Below, piece by piece: positions 1 to 9,425 of a stretch of DNA of 64,000 bases (its first letter is position 1; each line of letters starts with the position of its first letter). This stretch comes from Deltaproteobacteria bacterium (GTDB taxonomy: Bacteria; Myxococcota; UBA727; VGSZ01). The notes beneath the pieces are model-generated. The model did no database searches. It was not told where the DNA came from and worked only from the letters and a program-made list of their open reading frames with translations. The stretch spans positions 248,001 to 312,000 of the forward strand of contig JACOUT010000018.1 of assembly GCA_016177705.1 (NCBI GenBank), in the 5' to 3' direction. Made by a program: the position numbers and the translations under genes.

Positions 1-182
1 CAGCCGCACGCAAGGCGGTCATGATGGCGCGGCGTTGCAACGGAGCACAACCCTGCGGGCGCAGCGACGAAGGAGCGAGCACGCAGCGCCCGCGGCTGTC
101 CCGCGCGAAGCGCGGGCTCTGCGGCCGTGCGAGTGTTGGCAGCACGAGCGACGCAGCATGTCTGCGGCCTGCGCGTCCCTCG

Positions 183-2957
183 TCATTCCTCCTCGTCACC
201 TTCTGCGTCTGCCAAGAGGGTGGGGTCCTCGTTTTCTGTCAGTGCAGCGTATCTCTCAAAGAGTTCCGTGAGCCGCTCGCTGTCCGCAGCAAAGACCGCC
301 CTGCCGCGGTAGAGCCGTTCGACGACACGATCGAGGGCGAGGTGCGCCTGCACGACCGATGGAGGAGTCGCAGAGGGGTTGTAAAGGTCTGCGAGGCAGG
401 TGTTGGGAAACGCGGCGCGGGCAACCTCTACTTGTTTCCCAGCTTCGATAACGCGGTGACGCGCCGCTGCATCGATCTCAGGAAGAGGGAACGGGTTGTA
501 TACGACAGACGCCGAGAACCGGAGATCGGACTTCAACATGCCACCGACGGTCCGCATCCAGAGGATAAACAGCTTGGATGAAAGGATGCCGAAGAGGAAG
601 CCGTCAGGATCGATGGCTGTGAATAGTGCATCTGACGCGATCGTCGTGGCTGGGAATCGCGCGACGGTAAACCAGTGACGATTCTCGGATACGTGGCGCG
701 GAATTGCGATGTAGTCGGTGGTTGGTTGAGGAATGCGAAAGAATCGTGTCGGCATCTGCGCGTAACGACGAGTGTCGGCGGCGGTGCTGGCTTCCCGATA
801 CTCACGCACTTTGGCAACGCGCTCTTGGATGAACGTGGACGAGGCAATCTCTCCGGGATCGGCGTCGAGGAGCCAAAGACACCAACGCTTCTCGTTGTGC
901 AGGAGTTCCTGCGCGCCGACGTACGGCCGAAGGTACTTCAGTGCGATCGGGTCCGCGGACGTTCTTGCCGCTGCGTCGACAACCAAAAAGCCACCGTCAG
1001 ATGGCTTGTTCCCGTAGTTCACCTGCGGGAGGGCGCTTGAAAGTGGCGTGCTCCGCGCATGAACGAGAACGGTCGGGCCGGCCACAAGATATGGGTTGAT
1101 CTCGTTGACCGTGCGGGCAACCGGATCAGCCGCAATGTCGTCGTACTCGAACAGCGTCTTGCGTCCCGGCCGCCCGCCCTTCGAGAATCCAACGATCACG
1201 CAATGCACGTGCGCCTTCCCGCGCGCTTCACTTGACCATCGGAAGGTACGGTGAGCGAAGTCGATTCTGATGCCGGATTCGATAATCGGCGACCACACAC
1301 GGCCGGCTTGCTCGCCCTGTGTGATCGAGTTCGTTGAGACGAAAGCAACGCGAGCGGCGGGGGCGAGCTGAAGGTAGTCAGCTGACTTCTTGTACCAGCC
1401 GGTCACATAGTCGAGCCAGCGCGCGTACTGCTCGCCCCATACCCCGCGAAGATCCGCCGTCTGCTCTCCGGATCGGGTCGTCTGACCCGCGAAGGGCGGG
1501 TTCCCGAGGATGTACGAGCAGCGATCCGGAGCGACAACGGAAGACCAATCGATCGTGAGCGCGTTACCGATGCGGATATGCGCAGTCTTCTGCAACGGAA
1601 GATCAACAACATTGACGCCGAATGTCCGGCCCAGCGCCTCGTTCTCGAGATGGTCTGCGAGGTACATCGCCGTTTCCGCGATTCTCGCCGGGAACTCCTC
1701 GATCTCAATCCCATAGAACTGCTCTACTGACACCTTCCTCCACTGGTCGAGTTGGATCGTCAGCTGAACGTTTTCTGGGTGGAGACGGTGGAGAATCTCA
1801 GTCTCGATGCGCCGCAGCTCGCGGTAGGCGATGACCAGGAAATTGCCACAGCCCATCGCTGGGTCGAAGTACGTCTGCGACGCGATCCGGTCGTGGAGGT
1901 TCTTGAGCTTTTGTCGCGATGAACCGGCATCGGCAAGATCCGCGTTGAGGTCGTCGAGGAAGAGTGGTTCGATGACGCGACGTATGTTTTTTTCTGTGGT
2001 GTAGTGCGCACCTAGCTGTCGACGCTCGCCCTTGTCCATCACAGACTGAAACATCGAGCCGAAGATCGCGGGCGAGATGCCGCTCCACTCGAATTCTGAG
2101 GCCTGCAGGATTCGGTCGCGGATCCTTCTCGTGCAATCTGGAGTGCGGACACGCTCCGAGAAGAGTCCGCCGTTGACGTAGGGGAACGCGGCGAGGTCTT
2201 CATCCATGGCGGATGAGCGCTGGGCTTCGGGGGTGTTCAGGACGTCGAAGAGGCGGCTGAGATGCATGCCAAGGTCATGCCCGTCATCCGCGGTTCGGTT
2301 TCTGAGGTACTCCTCGAATTGGCTGCGCGCCCAAAGGTCTGCGTCGTCGGCAAATAGGATGAAAAGCAGCCGTACGATAAGAACCTGGAGTTCGTGTCCC
2401 GTGTATCCGATTACCTCGAGTTCCTCGTAGACAAGGCCGAGCAACTCCGCCGCATCGACGTTGACCGCGTCTTGCTCGCGAAAACTTCGCCTCTCGTATC
2501 CAGCCAGGAACAGGAAGCGGTCAACCTGCCGAGGGAGATCCTCGAGGGGAAACTCAACTTCCTCGCCGCGTTCCTTTGTGTCTGGGTCAAGGTCGAGCAC
2601 CCGGAACCTGGCGAAATCCGAGGCGATGACGAGCCGCGGGAACTCGTTTGACGGAATATCTCCGAGGTAGTCGAGCGCTTGTTGCTCGATGACGGCGGTT
2701 AGGTTCGCGCCGCGGGACTTGTGCTCCGCGATCAGGTACTTGGGCCAGAACACGTCGATGAAGCCGGCACGTCCGGTGGAGATCCGCTTCGCGTGACGTT
2801 CAAAGGTCGCGACCTTCCGGCGTTCGACGCCGAAGATCGCGAAGAACTCGTTCCAGAAGGTGTCCTTCTCGGCGCGCTCGCGCTCTTCGGAGGACCAGTC
2901 GTTGACGAATTTCTTCGCGCGCGAGCGGATCTCATTCCGCGTTAGGGCAGTTGGCAT
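183..2957 (-). CDS. MmeI-type (Type IIL) restriction-modification enzyme
   Basis: A single polypeptide expected both to cut DNA and to methylate adenine in one strand of its target. The N-terminal nuclease motif is D68-x9-E78-H-K80, the same spacing as the PD-(D/E)XK motif of MmeI. The methyltransferase part has motif I near residue 364 (FDPAMGCGNF) and motif IV NPPF at 486-489. The C-terminal third would hold the target-recognition and C-terminal domains. At 924 aa it matches the family length (MmeI is about 919 aa). The ATG start is at 2957. It stands alone, as expected for a self-contained Type IIL system, and is probably foreign cargo. The recognition sequence cannot be read from the protein. 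Confidence 0.93.
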   Translation of the reverse strand: MPTALTRNEIRSRAKKFVNDWSSEERERAEKDTFWNEFFAIFGVERRKVATFERHAKRISTGRAGFIDVFWPKYLIAEHKSRGANLTAVIEQQALDYLGDIPSNEFPRLVIASDFARFRVLDLDPDTKERGEEVEFPLEDLPRQVDRFLFLAGYERRSFREQDAVNVDAAELLGLVYEELEVIGYTGHELQVLIVRLLFILFADDADLWARSQFEEYLRNRTADDGHDLGMHLSRLFDVLNTPEAQRSSAMDEDLAAFPYVNGGLFSERVRTPDCTRRIRDRILQASEFEWSGISPAIFGSMFQSVMDKGERRQLGAHYTTEKNIRRVIEPLFLDDLNADLADAGSSRQKLKNLHDRIASQTYFDPAMGCGNFLVIAYRELRRIETEILHRLHPENVQLTIQLDQWRKVSVEQFYGIEIEEFPARIAETAMYLADHLENEALGRTFGVNVVDLPLQKTAHIRIGNALTIDWSSVVAPDRCSYILGNPPFAGQTTRSGEQTADLRGVWGEQYARWLDYVTGWYKKSADYLQLAPAARVAFVSTNSITQGEQAGRVWSPIIESGIRIDFAHRTFRWSSEARGKAHVHCVIVGFSKGGRPGRKTLFEYDDIAADPVARTVNEINPYLVAGPTVLVHARSTPLSSALPQVNYGNKPSDGGFLVVDAAARTSADPIALKYLRPYVGAQELLHNEKRWCLWLLDADPGEIASSTFIQERVAKVREYREASTAADTRRYAQMPTRFFRIPQPTTDYIAIPRHVSENRHWFTVARFPATTIASDALFTAIDPDGFLFGILSSKLFILWMRTVGGMLKSDLRFSASVVYNPFPLPEIDAAARHRVIEAGKQVEVARAAFPNTCLADLYNPSATPPSVVQAHLALDRVVERLYRGRAVFAADSERLTELFERYAALTENEDPTLLADAEGDEEE

Positions 2958-3565
2958 CGGCGGTTCCTGTAGGTGTCACGCCCCCGGAGCACAACCTGGG
3001 GATGGGTGCATCATGTACATCCGCGCCAGGGGGCAAGATCTTGCGGCCGCGCCAGCTGAGATCCGCGTGCGGGGTCAAGGTGCTGCCAACATCGTGCACG
3101 GCCGTCAGCCGCGCCGTAGCGAGAAGCCGAACTCATGCGGCGGTGCCCGTTGGTGGCCGAGGCGGCCACTCTCGATCGCCACTGTGCTTTGATCGCAGAG
3201 TACCACCGCGCCCCTGAGGCCGGCTCGGGCCCCGGGCCATGCCAATGACGACCCTTCGTGCCGAGTGGCACCGAGGGGCGGGGAGCAGGGGTCGTCGACG
3301 CGGCGCGCCCGCAGGCCCGCACCACGCCCACGGCACCACCGCCCCGCGCGACGACGCCAATCGCAAGCCGACCGCCCTGAGGCACGAACGCAGCAAGCGC
3401 GAGCCGCCCGTCGCCGGGCGACGCGAACGACGACGGCTGGCGGCGTCCGCGCGAACGAGCACGACACCAAAGGGGCCGAGGACCAGCGCCGCGGCGGCGA
3501 CCCCTGCTCCCCGCCCCGCCGCCCGAACCACATCGACGAACGGTCCTGCGTTGCCGCACGGCTGC
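2958..3565. other. gene-free region, 608 bp
   Basis: No convincing gene is seen on either strand. Open frames here read as Arg/Ala/Pro-rich low-complexity translations typical of noncoding high-GC DNA. The stretch must hold the promoter of the MmeI-type gene at its left end. It also holds a large inverted repeat, listed separately. Confidence 0.6.
3275..3517. repeat. perfect 20-bp inverted repeat enclosing 203 bp
   Basis: The 20 bases at 3275-3294 (starting GGGGCGGGGAGC) are the exact reverse complement of 3498-3517. Inward of the perfect arms, 10 of the next 13 positions also pair. The structure could be a miniature inverted-repeat element or the closing stem of an RNA. No target-site duplication was identified. 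Confidence 0.6.
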
Positions 3566-4018
3566 CTACGCGAGCCCCTCGAACAGGTCCGGCGCGGGCG
3601 CCCGACTGCCGGCCTTGATGCCCTGCTCCTCGAGGAAGCGCTCGATGTGCGCCATCAACGCCTGCTGCTCGAGCCGGGCGAAGCGCGCCCACGCGGTGCG
3701 ATCGTCCTTCAAGAGCGCGATGGCGCGCGCCAGACCGCCGGGGCCGGCGGCGGCGTCGCCGAGCTTGCCCTTGAGCGCGCCCCCGCTCGCGGCGATGAAG
3801 CTCTGCAGCACCCTTTGGGTGAACTGCTTGTCGACGGGGCGGAGCGCCGCGAAGCGCGCGGGGAAGGTGCGCAGCTTGCCCTGCAGGTCGGCCTCGTCGT
3901 CGAAGCCGGGCACCAGCGTGACCACCTCGCCGGTCTCCATGTCGAGCCAGCTCTTGGCGCCGCTCGCGTCGCGAAAGGCGATCTCGAGGTCGGCCCAGTC
4001 GATGTCGAGCGTGCGCAT
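3566..4018 (-). CDS. UPF0158 family protein
   Basis: A 150-aa protein resembling the UPF0158 family, whose function is unknown. The N-terminus shows the family pattern: a Trp-Ala-Asp-Leu helix, then a W/Y-L-D-x-E-T-G-E-V-V strand (about residues 6-28). The ATG at 4018 is chosen because longer in-frame extensions upstream look noncoding. It lies between a gene-free stretch and a divergent protease gene, so it is probably a single-gene unit. Confidence 0.75.
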   Translation of the reverse strand: MRTLDIDWADLEIAFRDASGAKSWLDMETGEVVTLVPGFDDEADLQGKLRTFPARFAALRPVDKQFTQRVLQSFIAASGGALKGKLGDAAAGPGGLARAIALLKDDRTAWARFARLEQQALMAHIERFLEEQGIKAGSRAPAPDLFEGLA

Positions 4019-4157
4019 GGCTCCTCCGGCAAGGGCGGATCTGCGCGTGCCGTCGTCGACGCGCAACCACCTGACGTCGACCTGGTGCTCGACGTTATGT
4101 AACTGACAGCATAGCTCCGCCGGTTGACATCCGGCCAGGGCATGCGACCCCAAGAGC

Positions 4158-7070
4158 ATGCTCGCTACGCCGCTCTTGCTCGCGCTCGCGCTCGTTGCCG
4201 ACGTCGCCGTCGGCCTCGACCCCTCCTCGGCCCCTCCGGACGCTGCGCCGGCGCCCGACGCGCGCTTCCTCTTCGAGCGCGCCTACCGCTCGGCGGGCCG
4301 CGAGGTGCCGGTGATGCCGCGCGCCGACCTGCTGTTGGTGCGCCTGGCGCCGACCACGCCCGCGGCGAGCGTGGCCTTGCTCGTCGAGGAGCGGGTCGAG
4401 GCGCTCCGCCAGACAGACCCGACGTTCCCGGCCGAGCGCGTGCAGGTGACGGGCGCGCGCCGCGTGCGCTCCCACGGCCTGTTCCTCGTCGAGCTCGCCG
4501 GCACCGCCCCGCGCGCCGCGCTCGCGCAGCTCGCCGCCGATCTCGCCGGCCACAGCGACGGCGTCTGGCCCGTGCTCGGCCGTCGCACCGGCCGCGCCTT
4601 CGCCGACGACCGGCTCGTCGTCACCGCCAAGCCCGGCCGGCTGCGCGCGGTGCTGCCCGGCCTGCTCGCGGCGACGGGCGGCGTGCTGGTGCGCACCTCC
4701 TCCATCCCCGACACCGCCGTCATCGCCGTCGGCGCGCCGTTCGCGCGGGACGCCGTGGCGGCGAGCGCCGCGCTCGACGGGACCGCCGGCACCGTCGCGC
4801 TCGAGCCCGAGCTGTACCGGGAGCTGCAAGCGCGCGCCACCGTCGACGACCCGCGCTTCCCCGAGCAGTGGCACCTGTCGCACGGCGCCGACATCCCGGG
4901 CACCGGCGAGGTGTTCGCCGACGACGCCTGGGACGTGACCCTGGGTGATCCGAGCGTGGTCATCGCCGTGTTCGACACCGGCATCGACGTCGACCACACC
5001 GACCTCGCCGCCAACATGGTGGGCGGCTTCGACGCCGCCGCCAACGACGACGACCCGCGCGCCGAGTGCTCGATGAGCTTCGACGGCCGCGACGTGGCCG
5101 CCGGCTGCCCCGACGACACGCCCTTCCGCGAGTCTCACGGCACCAGCGTGTCCGGCACCATCGCCGCTGTCGCCAACAACGGGCTCGGCGTCGCCGGCGT
5201 CTGCCCTGGCTGCAAGATCATGCCGGTGCGCCTGCTCGGCGATGAGGCCGGCAGCGGCCTCACCATGGCCGAGACCTTCAGGCGTGCCGTCGACGAGGGC
5301 GCTGCCGCCATCAACAACTCCTGGGGCCCGGGCTTCTCGCTCTACTTCCCGCTCTCCGAGTCCGAGAGGGGCGCCTTCCGCCACGCGCGAGACGCCGGGC
5401 GCGGCGGCAAGGGCACCGTCATCCTGTTCGCCGCCGGCAACGAGACACGCGACGTGGCGGTGGACGCCTACGCGTCCGACCCCTACGTGATCGCGGTCGC
5501 CGCCAGCACCAACCTCGACGACTGGGCGCCCTACTCGAGCTACGGCCCCGCCGTGGACGTGGCGGCGCCGAGCCAGGGGCTGCCCGCCGACCAGGACGGC
5601 GTGCCCGACGACGACTCGGGCATCGTCTGCACCGACGTCATGGGCGACAACGGCTACGACGCCGGCGACTACAACCCCGGCTTCTCGGGGACCTCCGCCG
5701 CATCGCCGGTGGCGGCGGGCGTGGTCGGGCTGGTCTTGAGCGTCAACCCCGCGCTCACCGCCGAGCAGGTGCGGCTGATCCTGACGAGGAGCGCCGACAA
5801 GATCACGGCCGACAAGATGCCGTGGGCCGACCTGCTCGGCGAGGACCAGGCCTTGCTCGACGAGTTCTTCGGCTACGACGACACCGGCCACTCGCTCGCC
5901 TTCGGCTACGGCCGCGTCAACGCCGCGCGCGCAGTGCAGCTCGCCGCCGATCCCGGCCTCGCCGGCGGCCCGTGCGACGCGCCTGGGTGCACCTTCTGCT
6001 CCGCCGAGGGGCGGTGCCTGACCCGCTGCGACGCGCAGGACGACTGCATCGACGGCAGCGTCTGCGACCTCGCGCTCGGCGCCTGCGAGCTGCCGCGCGA
6101 GCGCCCCGGCGACTTCCTGTCGCCGTGCACGGCCGACTGCGCCTACTGCACGTCGACGGCGGACACCGAGTTCACGCCCGTCGAGATCTGCACCGTCTCG
6201 TGTGCCTCGGACGACGACTGCATCGACGGCTTCGACTGCCGGCTGACCGAGCCAGGCGGCGCCTCCATCTGCACGCCCGGCGAGGCGAGCGCTGGCGAGC
6301 CGGCCGACTTCTTCGCCTGCTTCTCGGGCCAGATCGGCACCGCGCTCGTCGGCGTCACCGAGGAGGGCCGCGAGCTGTGCGCCGACCTGTGCTTCGGCGA
6401 CGGACCTGGCGCGTGCCCCTACGGCTTCTCGTGCGTCGAGGCCGACTGCGAGTGCACCGCCGAGAGCAACTGGGGCTGCTTCGAGTACACCTGCGCCGAG
6501 GCGCTCGGCGCGCCCGACTTCCCCTTCCCGGTCTGCCTGCCGAACCCCGGCTTCGGCGACACCTGCGACACCGACCTCGAGTGCCAACGCGGCGACTACT
6601 GCTCGGACGGGCGCTGCGAGCTCGACGATCGCGCCGGCTGCGACGTCTGCAAGACCTGCGCGTCCGACGACGACTGCGTCGGGCGCGGCGTGTGCATCGG
6701 CCTGTCCGACGACGGCATCGGCCAGTGCGCCTGGGCCTGCGGCGACGCCGACCTTTGCCCCGGCGACTCCGTGTGCCGCACCGTCAACGCGCGCCGCGGC
6801 GACATCGACGTCTGTCTGAGCCCGAACGGCGGTGTCGAGGAGGCCGATCGGTGCGATCCCGCCTACACGTGCGCGGTGGCCTGCCGCGACGACGTGCCCT
6901 GCGCCGAGGGCCAGGTGTGCAGCGGCGGCGTGTGCGAGCTGGCGCCGCCCGACGACGAGGATCCGCCCGACATCGCCGGTAGCTGCCTCGGCTGCTCGCA
7001 GGGCGGCTTGGCGCCGATGGGCGCCGGCCTGTTGGCCATGCTGTGGTGGCGACGACGCCGCGCTCGGTAG
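4158..7070 (+). CDS. secreted subtilisin-like serine protease with Cys-rich repeats and MYXO-CTERM-like tail
   Basis: A 970-aa S8 family peptidase. An N-terminal hydrophobic signal is followed by a propeptide-like region to about residue 230. The catalytic triad is D273 (VFDTGID), H327 (SHGTSVSG) and S513 (GTSAASP). Residues of about 610-930 are rich in Cys in repeated C-x5-8-C clusters with D-D-C motifs. The C-terminus has a Cys pair (CLGC), a short hydrophobic segment and an Arg-rich end, which resembles the MYXO-CTERM surface-sorting signal of myxobacteria. The likely role is extracellular or surface-held proteolysis, possibly predatory or nutritional. Its substrate cannot be inferred. Confidence 0.93.
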   Translation: MLATPLLLALALVADVAVGLDPSSAPPDAAPAPDARFLFERAYRSAGREVPVMPRADLLLVRLAPTTPAASVALLVEERVEALRQTDPTFPAERVQVTGARRVRSHGLFLVELAGTAPRAALAQLAADLAGHSDGVWPVLGRRTGRAFADDRLVVTAKPGRLRAVLPGLLAATGGVLVRTSSIPDTAVIAVGAPFARDAVAASAALDGTAGTVALEPELYRELQARATVDDPRFPEQWHLSHGADIPGTGEVFADDAWDVTLGDPSVVIAVFDTGIDVDHTDLAANMVGGFDAAANDDDPRAECSMSFDGRDVAAGCPDDTPFRESHGTSVSGTIAAVANNGLGVAGVCPGCKIMPVRLLGDEAGSGLTMAETFRRAVDEGAAAINNSWGPGFSLYFPLSESERGAFRHARDAGRGGKGTVILFAAGNETRDVAVDAYASDPYVIAVAASTNLDDWAPYSSYGPAVDVAAPSQGLPADQDGVPDDDSGIVCTDVMGDNGYDAGDYNPGFSGTSAASPVAAGVVGLVLSVNPALTAEQVRLILTRSADKITADKMPWADLLGEDQALLDEFFGYDDTGHSLAFGYGRVNAARAVQLAADPGLAGGPCDAPGCTFCSAEGRCLTRCDAQDDCIDGSVCDLALGACELPRERPGDFLSPCTADCAYCTSTADTEFTPVEICTVSCASDDDCIDGFDCRLTEPGGASICTPGEASAGEPADFFACFSGQIGTALVGVTEEGRELCADLCFGDGPGACPYGFSCVEADCECTAESNWGCFEYTCAEALGAPDFPFPVCLPNPGFGDTCDTDLECQRGDYCSDGRCELDDRAGCDVCKTCASDDDCVGRGVCIGLSDDGIGQCAWACGDADLCPGDSVCRTVNARRGDIDVCLSPNGGVEEADRCDPAYTCAVACRDDVPCAEGQVCSGGVCELAPPDDEDPPDIAGSCLGCSQGGLAPMGAGLLAMLWWRRRRAR

Positions 7071-7080
7071 CGGCGGGCGC

Positions 7081-7620
7081 TCAACGCCCCGGCGGGGTCG
7101 GCGGGCGCGGCGCGCCCTTGCTGCGCGCGATCGCCTGCTGCACCTCGACCCAGCTCATCTTCAACTCGTAGAGCGCGGCGTCGATGAGCTGCTGCTCCTC
7201 GGCGCTCAGGTTGCCCACGGTCTTGCTCTTGAGCATGGCCAGGATGTCGACGGTGTCGCGCGCCTGCTCGAGGTGCATCTCGCGCTGTCCGTGCGGCCAC
7301 GGCATCAAGCCGAGCTGCATCAAGCACTGCTGCGCCAAGCTCTGCACGAACAGCGAGAAGGACAGCGCGCCGGCGGCTTCGGGGGCCGCCTTCTTCTGCT
7401 CGGGCGGCGCGCCCGCGGCCTTCTGCGCCTCGGGCTTGGCGCCCGGTGCGGGTGCCTTGGCGGCCTGCGGCGGCGGCGCTGCCGGTTGCGGCATCGGCGG
7501 GTCCTTGCGCGGCGGCACCGGCGGCGCCACGTCCGGCCCACTGCGCTCGTCGCCCTCCTCCGTGAAGCGGCGGCGGTCGACGACCTTGAAGCTCTTCTTT
7601 TCGCCCTCGCCCTCGGTCAT
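7081..7620 (-). CDS. DUF1844 family protein
   Basis: About 179 aa. The first half is charged and then Pro/Ala-rich (residues 25-90, apparently disordered). The C-terminal half is the conserved DUF1844 domain: a helical segment with SLAQQCLMQLG, then MHLEQARDTVDILAMLKSKTVGN. The family is of unknown function and common in deltaproteobacteria. ATG at 7620 is preferred, and an in-frame GTG at 7626 is an alternative. The stop of the upstream small gene lies 10 bp away, so the two are probably cotranscribed. It converges on the subtilase gene. Confidence 0.85.
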   Translation of the reverse strand: MTEGEGEKKSFKVVDRRRFTEEGDERSGPDVAPPVPPRKDPPMPQPAAPPPQAAKAPAPGAKPEAQKAAGAPPEQKKAAPEAAGALSFSLFVQSLAQQCLMQLGLMPWPHGQREMHLEQARDTVDILAMLKSKTVGNLSAEEQQLIDAALYELKMSWVEVQQAIARSKGAPRPPTPPGR

Positions 7621-7630
7621 GGCCACGTGC

Positions 7631-7825
7631 TCACTTGCGCTCGCCGTAGACCTTGTCGGCGATGTTGTCGGCCTGATCGGCCAGGTCGGGCAGCGACTTC
7701 AGGTGCGCGTCCAGCTCGGCCTTCGACAGCGCGCCCTTGGTAACGGAGCGTTCCACCACGCGCTTGTCGAACAGCGTTGCAGCCTTGTGGTCCTTCTTCT
7801 TCTCGTCGGTCTTCTTCTCGGCCAT
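7631..7825 (-). CDS. small conserved hypothetical protein, 64 aa
   Basis: A Lys/Asp-rich 64-aa protein with a charged N-terminus (AEKKTDEKKKD) and a helical C-terminal half (SKAELDAHLKSLPDLADQADNIADKV). I do not recognise a named family. The ATG at 7825 is chosen because the longer open frame upstream looks noncoding and the tight spacing to the DUF1844 gene fits a two-gene operon. The pairing suggests a shared but unknown role. Confidence 0.7.
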   Translation of the reverse strand: MAEKKTDEKKKDHKAATLFDKRVVERSVTKGALSKAELDAHLKSLPDLADQADNIADKVYGERK

Positions 7826-7933
7826 GGCAGTCCTCACGTCGGGGATGGGGGCGACAACCCGCCAGATATGCGGTCTGGAGGCGCCCTCGTCAAGGCCGCG
7901 CCAACGCGGCGGGCGGCCTGCTAAGGTGCCCCC

Positions 7934-8437
7934 ATGGCCACCAAGGAGTCGATCAACGCGGTGCTCGAGCACTCCGGGGAGTGGGCGCGCGACCGCTGGG
8001 GCGCTTTTCGCAAGGAGAGCCCGTACTTCCAGGCCCGCGTCTGGCTGATCGTCGGCTACCTGGTCATCGTGGTGGCCACCGTGTTCCTGGCCCCGCCCGA
8101 GGGCGAGCACTGGCAGATCAAGGCCGAACGCCTGGGCTTCGGCCTGTCGTTCAAGACCGCCATCGGCGTCACCAACGTCGACAACGGCGACCTCGAGGGC
8201 GTAGTGATCGAGGTGCGGGGCGAAGGCGTCGAGTTCGACGGCAAGAAGGTGCCGGGCTTGTGGCGCACCAAGCCGATCAACCTGCCCGAGGAGGTCGAGG
8301 TCAAGATCCTCACGGAGCACCTGTTCGACGCCAAGGGCATCTCGCCGCCGTACGCGCTGTCGGTCACCAAGGTCACGGTCATCGACGGCGACGACGTGCT
8401 GGTCGCGATCGCGCCACGCCAGGTGGGGGGCGGCTAG
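7934..8437 (+). CDS. single-pass membrane protein of unknown function
   Basis: A 167-aa protein with a cytoplasmic-looking N-terminus (about 35 residues), one transmembrane segment (about 37-54, VWLIVGYLVIVVATVFLA) and a beta-rich C-terminal domain of about 110 aa. I do not recognise the family. The start is ATG at 7934 with AAGG upstream. It diverges from the 64-aa gene and is followed within 30 bp by the epimerase gene, so it may lead a three-gene operon ending in RNase J. Confidence 0.75.
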   Translation: MATKESINAVLEHSGEWARDRWGAFRKESPYFQARVWLIVGYLVIVVATVFLAPPEGEHWQIKAERLGFGLSFKTAIGVTNVDNGDLEGVVIEVRGEGVEFDGKKVPGLWRTKPINLPEEVEVKILTEHLFDAKGISPPYALSVTKVTVIDGDDVLVAIAPRQVGGG

Positions 8438-8465
8438 TGCTCATGAGCTGCGACGGGAGCACCAA

Positions 8466-9425
8466 GTGAGGCTGCTCGTCACTGGTGCGTGCGGCTTCAT
8501 CGGATCGCACGTGTGTGAGGCGCTGGTGGCGCGCGGCGACACCGTCGTCGGCCTCGATAACTTCAACGACTTCTACGACCCGCGCCTGAAGGAGCACAAC
8601 CGTGCGGCGCTCGAGGCCCGTCCGGGCTTCTCGCTGGTGCGCGGCTCCATCCTCGATGAGGAGGCGATGGCGCAGGCCTTTGTCGCGCGTCCCGACGCGG
8701 TGGTGCACCTGGCGGCCTGGGCGGGCGTGCGTCCGAGCATCGAGCGGCCCGCACTGTACGTGCGCGAGAACGTCGACGGCACCGTGGCGGTGATGGACGC
8801 ACTGCGCGCGCAGCCGCGCGTGGCGGGTGCCCTGCCCAAGCTGGTATTCGCCTCGTCCTCCTCGGTGTACGGCACCAACGCCAAGGTGCCCTTCGAGGAG
8901 GACGACCCCATCGCGCATCCGGTGAGCCCGTACGCCGCCACCAAGCGCGCCGCCGAGCTGCTCGCCTACACCTACCATCACCTCTACGGCCTCGACGTCA
9001 CCTGCCTGCGCTTCTTCACGGTCTATGGCCCGCGCCAGCGGCCGGAGATGGCGATCCACAAGTTCGCGCGCCTGTTGCTCGACGGCAAAGCAGTGCCGCG
9101 CTACGGCGACGGCACCACTCGGCGCGACTACACCTTCATCGCCGACATCGTGCAGGGCGTGCTCGCCTCCATCGACCGCTGCGCCGGCTTCCACATCTAC
9201 AACCTGGGCAACTCGCGCACCGTGACGCTCAACGAGCTGATCGAGAAGCTCGCGACGGCGCTCGGCGTGACGGCGAAGGTCGAGGCGCTCCCTGAGCAGC
9301 CCGGCGACGTGCCCATCACCTACGCCGACGTGAGCCGCGCCGTGCGCGAGCTGGACTACCGCCCTGACTTCCCGCTCGAGCGCGGCCTGGCCGAGTTCGC
9401 GACCTGGCTGAAAGCGCGCGGATGA
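8466..9425 (+). CDS. NAD-dependent nucleotide-sugar epimerase (UDP-glucuronate 4-epimerase-like)
   Basis: A 319-aa extended short-chain dehydrogenase. The NAD-binding G7-x2-G10-x2-G13 motif opens the protein (VTGACGFIGSH). The catalytic pair is Y156-x3-K160, with an upstream S-S-S-V-Y-G stretch. The FFTVYGPRQRPEMA and RDYTFIADIVQG segments are typical of UDP-glucuronate or galacturonate 4-epimerases, giving a role in precursors of surface polysaccharide. The start is GTG at 8466 with GGGAG upstream. Its last codons overlap the next gene through ATGA. The exact sugar substrate is inferred from similarity only. Confidence 0.88.
   Translation: MRLLVTGACGFIGSHVCEALVARGDTVVGLDNFNDFYDPRLKEHNRAALEARPGFSLVRGSILDEEAMAQAFVARPDAVVHLAAWAGVRPSIERPALYVRENVDGTVAVMDALRAQPRVAGALPKLVFASSSSVYGTNAKVPFEEDDPIAHPVSPYAATKRAAELLAYTYHHLYGLDVTCLRFFTVYGPRQRPEMAIHKFARLLLDGKAVPRYGDGTTRRDYTFIADIVQGVLASIDRCAGFHIYNLGNSRTVTLNELIEKLATALGVTAKVEALPEQPGDVPITYADVSRAVRELDYRPDFPLERGLAEFATWLKARG

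Noticed and set aside
4095..6587. 830-codon open frame on the minus strand
   Set aside because: It lies antisense to the subtilase and reads as Ala/Gly/Val/Arg-rich low complexity with no domain. High GC produces such frames opposite real genes.
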